A DNA stretch of 64,000 bases from Saccopteryx bilineata (Eukaryota > Chordata > Mammalia > Chiroptera > Emballonuridae). The DNA lies in assembly GCF_036850765.1 (NCBI RefSeq), contig NC_089492.1, positions 97,545,022-97,609,021 on the forward strand, given 5' to 3'. A program made the position numbers and the translations under genes. Numbering within the stretch: position 1 is the first letter of the stretch; the number at the start of each line of letters is the position of its first letter. Below, in pieces: positions 12,745 through 24,659 of the stretch. The notes beneath the pieces are model-generated. The model saw nothing but the letters and a program-made list of their open reading frames with translations. It did not search any database and was not told the origin of the DNA.

Positions 12745-12935
12745 GCTTGCCAGATAAAATATAGGATGTCTACCCATGTCAACTTGAATTTCAGACAAAC
12801 AACAAACACTTTTCAGTATGTATCAAATATTGCATAGGGAATAATTGTAATAAAAATAGTAATTTCTGTTTATCTAAATTCAAATTGAACTGTGATTGCT
12901 GTATTTTTGTCTGCTAAGTGTGGCCACTCTGGGTA
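12745..12935. mobile_element. Ancient palindromic DNA transposon (MITE)
   Basis: The left half (TTGCCAGATAAAATATAGG, then AATTTCAGACAAACAACA) and the right half (TGTTTATCTAAATTCAAATT, then TGTATTTTTGTCTGC) are inverted versions of each other, so the element folds back on itself. This layout is that of a widespread old mammalian DNA-transposon MITE ending in 'ttgccagat'. I do not give a family number. Confidence 0.55.
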
Positions 12936-15150
12936 AAGTGGTCCAGAAGAATTGTGATTCAACTATCAACCATCTTACTGTTACTCATTCTATGTGCTTT
13001 GAGCAGTCTAATTGCTCTGTAGGAAAAAAATATAGTAAAGTACTTACTTGTCATGGATAACCACAGAGTGTCTGGACCAAGATTATAGAAATATTTTTAA
13101 ATTAACTATAATAATATATGTATAATCTAGCCCAACTTTAAGGTTTCTATAACATGGCAGTTTGACCCAGCATGTATTATAAAATTTTGTATCTTGCTTA
13201 GCCTCCACTTCCTGAATACCCAATCTACAGCCTATAACTACTTAGGCACATGTGTGCCCTTAGGAATCACCATGCTACTGGTATCCTTTTTCACACAAGT
13301 CTCCCTTGGCTTCTCCAATCAAGAAAATAAATACTTTGTGATGACCTGATTCCTGCTGTCCCATTGGGCAGGGTATAACACTGTCCAAATACAGCTGAGA
13401 TAGATTAAAAATAAAAGTGACTTGAGATAACTTGCATTTAAGATAGTCTGCTCTTTGTCTCCTCAGCTCACAATATTTCAGTGAAAATGGTAGATAGGCA
13501 TCTACTAAATTGGGAGTCTTCTATATTCCAAAATAAAACAATTCTGGATTTTCAGTTAGGATTTTCCTCTTTTTTTAACAGTAATACCTGGTGATAATCA
13601 TGCTCATTCCCTATTCTCCTTCAACCTGGTTGATGGGTAGAAGATATGTGATCTTGTCATTCTTGTAGACATAGCAGAGGAACAAAATAGTCACAGGTCA
13701 CACGGTGTTGATGGCAGGTTTTGAAATGTAAAAGTTGTCAAAGGCTCATAGAATGATGATCAGAGGTATACCTTATATATAGTATATTTCTAGTAGCAAA
13801 TAGGTAATTCTGCTTCTTTTTGTAATGGTTCTTCCAATTATCCTTCAACTTCTCTATGTCCTTGTAATATTATGTCAGGGTTTAGAACAGTAGTGAGCCA
13901 TGTAAGACTGTATACAGAGTGAAAAAATCTCTTCTAGCCTATGATAAAAATGTTCTTCTAAGTCTGTTAAAAATGTATACCTTATAATATATACTATTAC
14001 ATATATATATAATACATATATATGTATATATACTTATATATTCTAGAACTCAATGAGTCTTTGAAGTAAAAGACTTGAAATAAATTTAAATAGGAAAAGC
14101 TATTGTGGCTTCTCATTCTTAACCTTTAAACCACATATGCACGCATTCACCACACATACACACACAATGGTATTTTCATTGATTATGAACATAATTAACA
14201 CTGTAATGGCCCATTGTTCATTACTACTGCATAATAGCTTGAGACTTGAGAGGCTAACAAAATAATTGATCAAAGCTTAAGGTTCATAATGCTGGAAAAA
14301 CAACTGCAAAAGTAAGCATTCAAGTTTGTGTTTGCTTCACAAGAAATAAACAAAGACACTCATTTGATACAGAAAAGAAACACAATCATAAAACAAAAAA
14401 CTTGTTACCCAAAAATATATAAACTAACTGAAAATGGTATCTCATTGAAAGCTCTGTTGTAGATTCTGAATTCGTGTTATTTTAAAGAATTAACTTTTGT
14501 TTTTTACCCTATCACTAATTTTCTAAGCATATTCTTACCATGGGCCAAATAAATTCACCACAGGCCTTTGAGTCAGTGGGACTGACTTCAGCAGCAAAAC
14601 GAAAACCCCAAATTAAAGAGGCTTTAAAATCCCAGAGGCTTAATTTTGTCTCACAAAAATAGTGAAGATACAGATTCTGGAGCTGCTATGGCAGCTTTAC
14701 TGACATTAGGGATACTGTCTCTTTTTATCTTTCTATTCTTCCTTTCCTAAAACACGTGTTCCATCTTTGAAGCTGCCTTGTGACACAAGAGGGCTCTTGT
14801 GGTTCCAGACAGTATATCTGTATTCCAAGAAGGAAGGTTGAGGAAGCTGGGCAAGCTAAAGGGACAGATGTCCCTCTTAAAAAAATTATTTTCTAGATAT
14901 CCTCTCCGATGGCTTCTGTGTATATTTTATTGGATTCAAAGAAGACTGGGAGATGTAATCTTTCACTCAGCTCTTTTGTTGCCTTGGATAAAATCAGGCT
15001 CTATTTAGTAAGAAGGGCAGAATTAATACTGGATGAGCATCAGTTTACTGCTTGTAATAATAATAATTTTAAAAGTATTAACTTAATATTTTATAGTGCC
15101 TAACTCTCAGTAGACCTTCAGAGGTAGTCATCATAACAGAATTTTGACAT
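12936..15150. other. Unassigned sequence with AT microsatellite
   Basis: Mostly unique-looking. An imperfect AT/TA run occupies about 13986-14042 and a short CA run is near 14155-14165. Overlapping 60-70-codon frames at 14799-15103 carry no family signature. Confidence 0.45.
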
Positions 15151-15154
15151 AATA

Positions 15155-15425
15155 ATAATAATAACATAGCACTCTATTTGTCAGCCTAATATTCTAAATG
15201 CTTTACATATTTAATGCTAAAAACTCTATGAGAAATTAGCCATTTATTATCTATAGATACATTACCTATACTTATCTACATATCCATCTTTATCATCACC
15301 ATTTTACAGATAAGGAAACTAGGTTAAGGAGGTGTGAAGTAACTTGCCCAATGCCACAAAACTAACGAAGGTGGATTTGAATGCAGTCATGAAAACATGC
15401 TTGTCAGCAGTCTGCTATATTCCCA
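15155..15425 (+). repeat. MIR-like ancient SINE
   Basis: Contains the MIR-family pattern 'accattttacagataaggaa', 'aggttaaggaggtgtgaagt', 'aacttgcccaatgccacaaa' and 'ggatttgaatgcagtc' in order, between 15297 and 15395. This is one of the clearer MIR copies in the window. Confidence 0.65.
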
Positions 15426-16503
15426 TTCAAGACTGAGACAAGAAAAATAAGTTGATTTCAAAATTTATTACTGTAACTTTAAAGTAAGCAACTCAAAGAT
15501 CCTGAAATGAAGTACATTTTAGATCTATTTTTTAGATGCAAAATTAGAACACAGAAATTGTGAAGGGAAGAATTATAGTTTTCATCAGAGGGTGATTTCA
15601 TCAGAGTGTGTTTATGGAGAACACAACAGAAAATAAACCTTTGTTTCCCAGTACAATGAGGAAAATGGGTGACCTTAAGATCTTGGGATACACTTTTCTT
15701 TATAAACATTTTTTAAAACATCCTACTTTCTGCCCCTCACTATCTCCTCACTCTTATGTTAATTGGTTATTGAATTTTTCAGTCTTTTGAACGTCTATGG
15801 AACTAGTCATTACATTTGCTTCTGGAAGATATCTTTTTTCTCATGATGACTTATTACGCTTAAGTTTGAAATTCTTTCTCCTTGATAAATCAGCTACTTT
15901 TAGATCATCCTCTTTCTATCTTCATATATATTTTGGTTTCAATGAACATACCTGTTTTAAAAAATTATAGATAGAGTCTGTATTATATTTCTGATTTTTA
16001 TTCACTTTGGTATTTTGGAGCAAATTTCAAAAGTAAGATGAAGGTCATTTACTTTTTCTTTACCATGTTAATTTGGAAATTCTATTCCTGTTACATTTGG
16101 AGGTTATCAGGAAAGCCTCTGCTCTCAAGAGCGTTCATTCCCAGGCTGTTTTATACAAATCAGAGCACCAAACATCAATATGCAGAGCACAAACATCAAT
16201 TCAAAGACATTTAGGACAGCAGCAGTTCTGATACCCAGTGTTTACACATTTCATAGTCTCATAGTGTTTGATTGCTGGCTTCTGTCATCATGAGTCGTGC
16301 AAGTTTATTAGGATGTCTTGTAAAGTTTGTCCACTAAGTATAAATATTATCAATACTACACTGCAAGAGAACACTGGTAAGAAAACTAAAATTTACTTTC
16401 TTTATTAACAGTCATCAAAGGGGTAGTTTTGAACAGAATTGAAATCCTTCTGAGCAATGTATTTTTGGTAAAAAATAATAATTAAACCTTTTAGTTCAAG
16501 CAA
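15426..16503. other. Unassigned sequence
   Basis: No gene or named repeat. A pyrimidine-rich stretch near 15720-15910 encodes only chance frames. Confidence 0.45.
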
Positions 16504-16513
16504 TAATGCAGTT

Positions 16514-16850
16514 GTTTTTTGTTTTTTTTCAGAGACAGAGCGAGAATCAGAGAGAGGGGATAGATAGGGACAGAAAGACAGAAACAGAGAGAGATAAGAA
16601 GCATCAATCATCAGTTTTTAGTTGTGACACCTTCGTTGTTCATTGATTGCTTTCTCACATGTGCCTTGACTGCAGGCCTTCAGCAGACTGAGTAACCCCT
16701 TGCTCAAGCCAGCAACCTTGGGTCCAAGCTGGTGAGCTCTGCTCAAACCAGATGAGCCTGCACTCAAGCTGGCGACCTCGGGGGTCTCGAACCTGGGTCC
16801 TCTGCATCTCAGTCCGATGCTCTATCCACTGCACCACCGCTTGGTCAGGC
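16514..16850 (-). mobile_element. Type-B tRNA-headed SINE
   Basis: On the minus strand it starts GCCTGACCAAGCGGTGGTGC, continues with box-B-like sequence, tandem 'caagctggtgagc' units, and ends in a CT-rich tract and T-rich/A-rich tail. A 10-bp duplication, TAATGCAGTT, flanks it at 16504-16513 and 16851-16860. The tRNA head is followed by repeated 'gagcccaagg' modules that distinguish this family from type A. Confidence 0.88.
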
Positions 16851-16860
16851 TAATGCAGTT

Positions 16861-17299
16861 TTCTTTGGTAACCCAGTATCTATGTTAGGTTCTTGTCTCC
16901 TCTTTTAATTTCTCTTTTCATACTAAAAAGTTTTCTATTTCTTGTCACCTGAATAAAATGACCAATAAATTTGATTTATAATAAGGTCTTATTATACACT
17001 TGTTCTTTTCAACAAGTTGTTGCATTTAAGAAGATAAACTGGAGAGGAAAGGCAATGATAGACTGAAATTACACACTGAAATTCAAGTATAGAGAAGATT
17101 GACAGGGTGGGAGGGGACGGCGGGATGAGGCAAACTTCCAGTGTTTCAGTGACGCTATTACCCATGAAGCTAGGTCTGGTCTTAATGATAATGTTCTCAC
17201 CCAGCATTATATCCAGGAAAATGACCAAGGCCAGATCTTAGAGATGTGACATTAATGGAGATGAGAGTTACAAAAATAGAAAATGTCTAGGAGGTTACA
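16861..17299. other. Unassigned sequence
   Basis: No recognised element; a minus frame at 16992-17228 has no signature. Confidence 0.4.
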
Positions 17300-17949
17300 C
17301 TACCATAATAGCAAAACCAGTAGAAAGCATTTAAAGAAAATAAATTCTGAACCAATATCTCCCATGAATATAGATGCAAATATCTGTAGCAAAATAGTAG
17401 CAAATTGAATTCAGCAATATATAAAAAGTATCATGAGCAAGAGAATTTTGTCCCAAGAAGGCAAATATGGTTTAGCATTCCAAATCAATCAATGTAATTC
17501 ATCATGTCAAGAGATGAGTAAGAAAACTCATATGATTTTCTTAATATATTCATATAAAGCATTTAACAATATTCAATAACCTTCCTTGGTATTAACTCTC
17601 AACAATCTAGGGTAGAAGAAACAAAGAAACTTCTTCAATATAAAAAACACATTTATAAAACATGGTTAGCACCACATGTAATATTGAAATCTGAAGGCTC
17701 CTTGCCTAAGATTATGAGCAGGGCAAGAATACTTATTCTTTCCACTTTGAATACATAAGATCTACTACTCAGTATTACAACCAGCAAGCAATTGAAAAGT
17801 GGAAATATATTTTAAGATATCCAGTGAGAGAGATGGATGTAATATAAATATATGAAAAGATGCTTAATAGCTTTAATTATTAAAAAAATACAAATTAAAT
17901 ATCCAAATGAGATACCATTATATTCTTATAAGAATGATTAAAAATTTTA

Positions 17950-18260
17950 AATATAGTTTTTAGATTCCACTTATAAGTGACATCATATGATACTGGTCTT
18001 TCTCTGTCTGAATTATTTCACTTAGCCTAATATCATCTAGGTCCAGCCATGTTGTCACAAATGACAAGATTTCATTCTTTTTATTGCTGAGTAATATTTC
18101 ATTATATAGGTACAGCACAGCAAATAAACAAATGGAAACAGATTCATAGATACAGAGAACTGATAGTTTCCAGAGGGGAGGGAGGTGAGGTGAAGGAGAA
18201 TAAGAAGTATAAACTTCCAGTTATAATTTTTTTTAATTTATTCATTTTAGAGAGGAGAGG

Positions 18261-18307
<47 letters not shown>

Positions 18308-18660
18308 CAGAGAGAGAGAAGGGGGGGAGGAGCTGGAAGCATCAACTCCCATATGTGCCTTGACCAGGCAAACCCAGGATTTCGAACCGGTGACCTCAGC
18401 ATTTCCAGGTCAACACTTTATCCACTGCGCCACCACAGGTCAGGCCAACCTAGTTATAAAATTAATAAGCCTCAAGAATGTAATGTACAGCATAGAGAAT
18501 ATAGTCAATAATATCATAATAACTTTGTTTAGAGATAGGTGGTTACTAGACTTACTGTAGTGATCACGTTATAAGGTATATAAATTCTGAATCACTCTGT
18601 TGTAGGCCTGAAAGTAATATAATATTGTACACCAAATATACTTTAATAAAAAAAAACCCA
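17950..18660 (+). mobile_element. L1 (L1MA-like) with 5' inversion, nested in old L1
   Basis: 17958-18112 is the end of L1 ORF2 on the minus strand ('ctgagtaatatttcattata' is the antisense of the 'MEYYSAI' region). From 18116 the sequence is plus-strand L1 3'UTR ('gagaactgatagtttccaga', 'atgtaatgtacagcatagag', 'ataatattgtacaccaaata') and ends in A-rich sequence near 18655. Inverted upstream part followed by direct 3' part is the signature of twin priming. A type-A SINE later inserted in the 3'UTR. Confidence 0.7.
18229..18445 (-). mobile_element. Type-A tRNA-headed SINE in L1 3'UTR
   Basis: Minus-strand GCCTGACCTGTGGTGGCGCA head, box-B-like GGTTCGAAATCC, CT-rich tail. Flanking repeats CCAGTTATAA (left) and CCTAGTTATAA (right) are the target-site duplication with one indel. 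It is the youngest layer of a three-level nest. Confidence 0.85.
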
Positions 18661-19553
18661 ATCTGACATTATCAAGTGCTAGTAAAGATCTAGAGTGACT
18701 TGAAATCTTACATGTTACCGAGTAGAAGAAATAGGTACAAATGTAAAATGGTAAATCTCTTTGAGAAAAGCATTTGGCTACTTCTCATAAAAGTTAAACA
18801 TGAAATTACTATATGCTGCAGCACTTTACTCCTAGGTATTTACCAAGAGAAAACAAGACATAGGCCTCCATACAGACTTATGTACAAATATTACAGCACT
18901 TTTTTTATAGTAGCCCCAAACTGGAAGTAATACAATTGTCCATCAACTTGTGAATGAGTAAGTAGAATACAGTATATCCCTAAAGCGGGATACCACTCAG
19001 CAATAAAAAGGAATAGTGTGCTGATCTGTGCAATACCGTGGATAGATGTCAGACACCAAAGACTTTATGATTCCATTATATTAAATTATAGAAAGTCAGA
19101 ATCACAGTGCAAGAAAGCAAATCACTGTTTTCTAGGGACCATGGGTTGAGGGAAAGGATTGATTCAGGTAAGAAACAGGAGGAGAGACTTGTAGTGAAGG
19201 AAATTTTCTAAATCTAGACTGTGGTGGCTGTCATGCAACTGTTCACATTTGTCAGAATCCATGGACTCATATACCTAAAATTGATTAATTTGATTGCATG
19301 TAAAATATAATTGAGTGAAGTTGATTAAATATATAACTACTTTAAAATCTTGAAGGAAATGCATAATATATATAAAAATAACTGCGTTAGACAAAATATT
19401 GAAAAAATGTTACCTACCTCATTGGGTTTGAATTTTTATAAGTACTAAATTAGATTATGTATGTAAAACCCTTGGAACAAGGCCTAAAAAATAGTAAGTG
19501 CTAAATGCATGTTGACTATTAATACTATTAATGTTAAAACTATGAAAAAATGC

Positions 19554-19925
19554 GCCTGACCAGGTGGTGGTGCAGTGGATAGAGTGTTGGATTGGGACAT
19601 CGAGGACCCAGGTTCAAAATCCCAAGGTCACGGGCTCACTCATGGGCTTACTAGCTTGAGCACCAGGTTGCTGGCTTGAGCGTGGGATCATAGACATGAC
19701 CCCATGGTCGTGGGCTTGAGCCCAAGGTTACTGGCTTGAGCAAGAGGTCACTACCTCTGCTGTAGCCCCCTGGTCAAAGCACGTATGGGAATGCAATCAA
19801 TGAACAACTAAGGAGTCACAACAAAGACTTGATGTTTTTCATCTCGCTTTCTTTTTGTCTGTCTCTCCCTATCTGTCACTTTCTCTGTCTTTCTCTCTGT
19901 CTGTCACACACACACACACACAAAC
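19554..19925 (+). mobile_element. Type-B tRNA-headed SINE, long form
   Basis: Starts at GCCTGACCAGGTGGTGGTGC just after a 16-bp duplication, AACTATGAAAAAATGC, at 19538-19553, and ends just before its perfect copy at 19926-19941. Several 'gggcttgagc' modules repeat in the body, more than in the copy at 16514. The tail has decayed into a CA microsatellite (19905-19922). Confidence 0.92.
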
Positions 19926-19941
19926 AACTATGAAAAAATGC

Positions 19942-20360
19942 AAAACCTCCTTTATAATATGTTTTAAAGAACTGAGAAAAACCACTGCAAGAATGAAATA
20001 TTATAAATACCATAATTACCTGTATGCATATTTTAATTAAAGATAAGACCCATGCAGCTGCGTCCACCTCTTTGTGTAACCTCAGGGAGGCTGCTGAGCT
20101 CCTAACGTGAAAGCAGGATTTATAAAGTGAAACAAGCTGAGCCACAATGCCTCGGAACACTGAGAGATTCGAGAACCTGAGGAAAACCTACTTTTCTTGT
20201 GGATTTTGCTAAGAAATAATTTTTGAACCAATGACGTGAAGGTGCAAAACTCCTAAAAGACATTTTACAGAAGAAAAAAAATTTCAGACGTGCCAGGATG
20301 CTCCTATCTCAGAGTACTTGCGTTGGCTGTTGCCTGAACCAATAATGCTTTCCCTCAAAT
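19942..20360. other. Unassigned sequence
   Basis: A slightly GC-richer patch at 20050-20180 has no repeat or coding match that I recognise. Confidence 0.4.
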
Positions 20361-20364
20361 TTTC

Positions 20365-20670
20365 ACATAGGTCATTCCCTCACATCTTTCAACTCTTTAC
20401 TTAAATATCACACTTGAACAACTTATGTAAAACTGTGACTCCCACTCCAGCCAGGAATTCTCCATTTTGCTTTTTTCCATATTCACTTAGTACCTCCTAA
20501 CACACTATTAATTATTTATTATATTTATAAACATGTTTCCTTTACAAGAGTAAATCTCCATTAGAGCAGGTAAATTTGCCATTTATTCTTTTTTTGCCAT
20601 TCCTGTCCCAGGTACACTGTAGGTATTCAGTAAATATCTGATGAATGAAAAGAGAGAATGAATAAAGGGT
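20365..20670 (+). repeat. L2 3' end
   Basis: The sequence follows the typical L2 3' order: 'actcttacttaaatatcacac' like block, 'gccaggaattctcc', 'ctccattagagcaggtaaat', 'tcctgtcccaggtacactgt', 'aggtattcagtaaatatctg' and 'atgaatgaa' at the end (20640-20650). It is the best preserved L2 copy in the window. Confidence 0.65.
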
Positions 20671-21495
20671 CTGGTCAATATTAATAATGTACATCAAGAA
20701 TGAACAAAATTAGTTTTCACTTTAAGAAAAGAAGGCACTTGTCTTCACACAAACAGACTTCATCATAACCTTGGGAAAGAATAGTGCTTTATATTTCTAT
20801 TTTAGGATATGAGCCTCCAGTTACATCACTGGACTGGAGAAGCCTATTTCATTCCCCATTTCTCTTGTTAAATGGTTAGTTTAATTTACTCAGGTTATAG
20901 AAAGGAATACAATGACTATTTTTCAAAGTTGACTGAACATAAAAGTAGCAAAGTTGCTTGAAGAAAGAAAGGTATCATTTGAATTGGTAGTGATTAAAAT
21001 GCAATGATCTCTCTTAGTCTAGAGAAGGGCATTTTGAATCAATGATTGACAGACAAGATTTTCTTTGGCATTCCAATGTCACTATTTATATAAATGTACA
21101 CATGATAGTAAAGTTCAGGAGTTAGAATGATTTGAGTCATTCCAATCAGTAGTACAGACAGTAAAATACAGACAGCAGCTTTTATTACTCATTTAAAAAA
21201 CATTACTTAAATATTCCTGCAAACTGATCACCTAATTTTATTGTGTTTACTGCCATGCCAGGTCACTATTTTGCCTATAAGATAAAAGTTTAATTATAAT
21301 CATGCAAAAGTGAAGGATTAGGATCATTTTTTGGATTTCATTCATAGACATAACAAACAGGTAATCTGTCATGGAGACAGAATATGCAAGATAACTGTGG
21401 TTACTTTTTTCCCAGGAGAATATAGTTTTAAGAAACTGACACATGTTTACCATGAAAGTTTTGAAAGAAGAAAGTTTATGGATGAAGTAAAATAA
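20671..21495. other. Unassigned sequence
   Basis: Nothing recognised. Confidence 0.4.
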
Positions 21496-21497
21496 TT

Positions 21498-21640
21498 AAG
21501 CATTTAGAGTCACAGGGGAGAAAAAGGAGAGTTGCCAAATCTATTCAATCACTCAATTACTTTTCTACCTTCTTTGAGCCCCTGGGAATAAATAAACCCA
21601 AGCATTTTTATAAATGTATATTTAATTACTGATAGTATTT
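21498..21640. repeat. Unnamed repeat pair, copy 1
   Basis: Shares an ordered set of blocks with 23985-24125: 'catttaga', a G-rich spot, 'gagttgccaaatc', 'cccctgggaataaat', 'aaatgtatatttaa' and 'aatctgg'. Similarity by eye is around two thirds over about 130 bases, same orientation. No family recognised. Confidence 0.4.
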
Positions 21641-22655
21641 AATCTGGGATGTATTTCATTCCAATGATTCTCTACTGATGAGTAAATATTTTATTTTACA
21701 ATTATTACATAAAATAATTCATGTTTCAACATTTTGATAACTAGATGAATTTTTTATCATTTCAAAGGTGCTTTTTAAAATAATATATTAAATATTTTAA
21801 AGTAGGTTGATTGATAAATATTAGTTAGGCTACACTTGTAGTTTCTAATTCATAGCACTAATTTCCTATGTAAGAGTGTTTGTTTTTTATCAGATATCCA
21901 AAATTATAACTCTGTATTTGTAAGTCTCACATTTATGAAGATTTTACTAAATTGTAGTTTTAATTCAGATGAATTTGCTGAAAAACATTTCAATCAAAAT
22001 ATGTCTCATTAACAGACAGTACATAAGTTTTCTGTGCTGACATAAAGCTTCTATTTACATAAAATGCAAATTTTTTACTAATACAAAGGTGCAATTGAAT
22101 GAATACTTTTGCTGTTTGGTTGGTTTTAGTATGTTTTGCTTCCAAGAAATGAATGACTAAACTCTTTTTCATTTAAATAATCAGCATTCTATCTAGTTAA
22201 GCACATGCATATAGCCATTTTGTTTACTTAGTCAACAAATAAACTGTATCTATAAAGTCAGAATTCTAATATACACATTTAAAAAAAAAAGATGATCATA
22301 GATCTACTTGCCAATCTGCTCAATGATTTTGTTCATTGTGATTGTCAGCATCACTGGTTCAATGGCCACACTTTATATAATTTGCTATATATGTCTCTCA
22401 GAAAGAGGAAGTGGGAGTAGGGACTCTGAATAACAATGTTTTATACTAATTATTTGATTTTTTAAAAAGTGATTTAAAACTTTCACACTATTAGGGAAGT
22501 CATAATTGAATCAGATCAAAGCCTGGAGCACAGCACTACTAAACACTGAAACACAGATGATTGTTTGTTTTGTACCATGTTTAAGGTAATAGCAGCATAA
22601 TGGTATTAAGGAGATAATAGTTCTCTAACACAGAGTAGCATTATTTCTCTTTTGG
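21641..22655. other. Unassigned AT-rich sequence
   Basis: No gene, RNA or named repeat. Confidence 0.4.
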
Positions 22656-22669
22656 ATAGCTTAGTTTGA

Positions 22670-23006
22670 TTCTTGTTTTTTTTTGTATTTTTTTGAAGTG
22701 AGAAGCAGGGAGGCAGAGAGACAGACTCTCTTATGGGCCTGACCAGGATCTACCTGGAGAGCCCACTAAGGGGTGATGCTCTGCCCATCTGGGTCTGTTG
22801 CTATGTTGCAACCAGAGCCATTTAGTGCCTAAGGTGGAGGTCATAGAGCCATCCTTGGCGCCTAGGCCAACTTTTTTCCAATGGAGCCTTAGCTGTGGGA
22901 GGGGAAGAGAGAGACAGAGAGAAAGGAGAGGCAGATGGACAATTCTCCTGTGTGCCCTGGCCGGGAATTGAATCTGCAACTTCCACATGCCAGGCCGAAA
23001 CTCTAT
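22670..23006 (-). mobile_element. Type-C tRNA-headed SINE, diverged
   Basis: Minus-strand element with 'GGGCACACAGGAGAA', 'CCATTGGA' and 'CCAGATGGGCAGAGC' blocks typical of the family. It is flanked by GCTTAGTTTGA at 22659-22669 and 23007-23017 (11 bp, perfect). The tRNA head is eroded and shortened compared with the copies at 24248 and 38954. Confidence 0.85.
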
Positions 23007-23146
23007 GCTTAGTTTGAGTTTTAAGACTCTCCTTTATTTCACAATCATTTCTTTTGTTTAAAATTTAATGGTTACCATGTTTTTTTTCATTATTGACTCT
23101 GTTATGGAAACAGATATGTGTAGACTTATCTAAAATAATACAGACA

Positions 23147-23328
23147 GGCCTGACCTGTGGTGTCACAGTGGATCAAGAGTCGACCTGGAAATGCTGAGGT
23201 CACCGGTTCAAAACCCTGGGCTTGCCTGGTCAAGGCACATATGGGAGTTGATGCTTCCAGCTCCTCCCCCCCTTCTCTCTCTCTGTCTCTCCCTCTCCTC
23301 TCTAAAATAAATTAAAAAAATACAAAAA
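23147..23328 (+). mobile_element. Type-A tRNA-headed SINE
   Basis: Plus-strand GGCCTGACCTGTGGTGTCAC head, box-B GGTTCAAAACCC, 'ggcacatatgggagttgatg', CT-rich tract and A-rich tail. A perfect 16-bp duplication, TAAAATAATACAGACA, lies at 23131-23146 and 23329-23344. This gives exact limits and indicates a young insertion. Confidence 0.95.
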
Positions 23329-23344
23329 TAAAATAATACAGACA

Positions 23345-23709
23345 AAATAGTCAAAGTATGAAATGTTGATTTTAAGAGAAAAGTTAATGAATTATTTAAG
23401 AGAATACTGAATATTGTAATGCAGTATATATATACAGAATATAAAATAGATTTTATAATAAAGTTAATTATACCCCCATTGAATTACAAAATTCAATTAA
23501 AAAGCATTAATTAAAATAAAGCCTGAAAATTTTGCTTTGGACAAGCGCTTCTTAAATGTCTTGGCTTCAGGGGATTAACATTGAGACTTTCTCGCTATTG
23601 AAACTATTTTAAAATAATTAGCAGTAAATAGCTATGTGATTTGCCAAGTGTATGAAATTTAATTCTTTATATATGATTCTCTTTCTTGAATCTATGACAT
23701 ATGTAATCT
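23345..23709. other. Unassigned AT-rich sequence
   Basis: Nothing recognised. Confidence 0.4.
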
Positions 23710-23722
23710 AAAATCTGTATGT

Positions 23723-23950
23723 CTTATTTTATTTTATTTATTAATTTTTAGAGAGCAGAGAGAGAAAGAGAGAGAGAAAGAGAGAAAGAGAGTAAGAAGG
23801 AAAGAAAGAAAGAGAGGGCAGAAGCAGGAAACATCAACTTGTAGTAGTTGCTTCCTGTATGTGCCTTGACCAGGCAAGCCCAGGGTTTTGAACTAGTGAC
23901 CTCAGCATTCCAGATCGATGCTTTATCCACTGTGCCACCATAGACCAGGC
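23723..23950 (-). mobile_element. Type-A tRNA-headed SINE variant
   Basis: Minus-strand GCCTGGTCTATGGTGGCACA head, 'ggcacatacaggaagcaact' middle, and a GA-rich tract. Duplication AAAATCTGTATGT at 23710-23722 and 23951-23963 is perfect over 13 bases. The middle differs from the other type-A copies by a short insertion around 23838-23850. Confidence 0.9.
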
Positions 23951-23984
23951 AAAATCTGTATGTTTAATATATTTCCTGGCATAA

Positions 23985-24125
23985 ACATTTAGACTTCTGG
24001 GAAAAATAAGAGTTGCCAAATCCATATTGTTTTTTTCTGCCATTCCATCTGTGCTCCTGGGATTGAACCAACACAAGTATTTGTAAATATGTATTTAAAA
24101 ACTGAAAGTCTTTAATATTCAGTCA
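23985..24125. repeat. Unnamed repeat pair, copy 2
   Basis: Second member of the pair described at 21498-21640, about 2.5 kb away and in the same orientation. The shared anchors are 'catttaga', 'gagttgccaaatcc', 'tcctgggattgaacc' and 'tgtatttaaaaactga'. It could be an old interspersed repeat or a local duplication. Confidence 0.4.
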
Positions 24126-24247
24126 GAAGGTTAGAAAGTATAACTTTCTACTCGCTCCATATTAGGACTAAAATTATGTCTAGTCATGTCTTTATATTGG
24201 TTGTAAACCCCAAGAAGAAATATCCATTTGATATTAACCCAAAGAAG

Positions 24248-24627
24248 AATTTTTTTTTTTTTTTTGTATTTTTCTGAAGCTGGAAACAGGGAGAGATAGT
24301 CAGACAGACTCCCGCATGCGCCCGACCAGGATCCACCCGGCACGCCCACCAGGAGGCGATGCTCTGCCCCTCCAGGGTGTCGCTTTGTTGCGACCAGAGG
24401 CACTCTAGCGCCTGGGGCAGAGGCCAAGGAGCCATCCCAGCGCCTGGGCCATCTTTGCTCCAATGGAGCCTCAGCTGCAGGAGGGGAAGAGAGAGACAGA
24501 GAGGAAGGAGAGGGGGAGGGGTGGAGAAGCAGATGGGTGCTTCTCCTGTGTGCCCTGGCCGGGAATCTAACCTGGGACTTCTGCACACCAGGCCGAGGCT
24601 CTACCACTGAGCCAACCGGCCAGGGCC
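24248..24627 (-). mobile_element. Type-C tRNA-headed SINE, full length
   Basis: Minus-strand GGCCCTGGCCGGTTGGCTCA head, box-B-like sequence, CT-rich tract, a GC-rich body and a terminal 'ttcagaaaaatac' plus poly(A). Duplication AACCCAAAGAAG is perfect at 24236-24247 and 24628-24639. The GC-rich body gives several long overlapping frames on both strands (up to 167 codons) that are not genes. Confidence 0.95.
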
Positions 24628-24659
24628 AACCCAAAGAAGCAATTTATCTGCTGAGATGA

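Larger units (their letters stand above)
17300..19345 (+). mobile_element. Old L1 fragment, split by a later L1
   Basis: 17330-17760 corresponds to the RT and post-RT part of L1 ORF2 (decayed 'YRPISLMN' and 'NKILANRIQQ' equivalents near 17350-17410), 17790-17945 to the region around 'MKRC..IREMQIK', and 18662-19345 resumes at the next ORF2 segment ('tagtagccccaaactgg', 'gtccatcaacttgtgaatga') and runs into the 3'UTR. Alignment continues across the inserted block at 17950-18660, which shows that the two parts are one element. All frames are broken by stops. Confidence 0.65.

Noticed and set aside
24131..24634. 167-codon minus-strand frame
   Set aside because: It lies almost wholly inside a type-C SINE with its own target-site duplication; the frame reflects the GC-rich SINE body and is seen again in the other copies.
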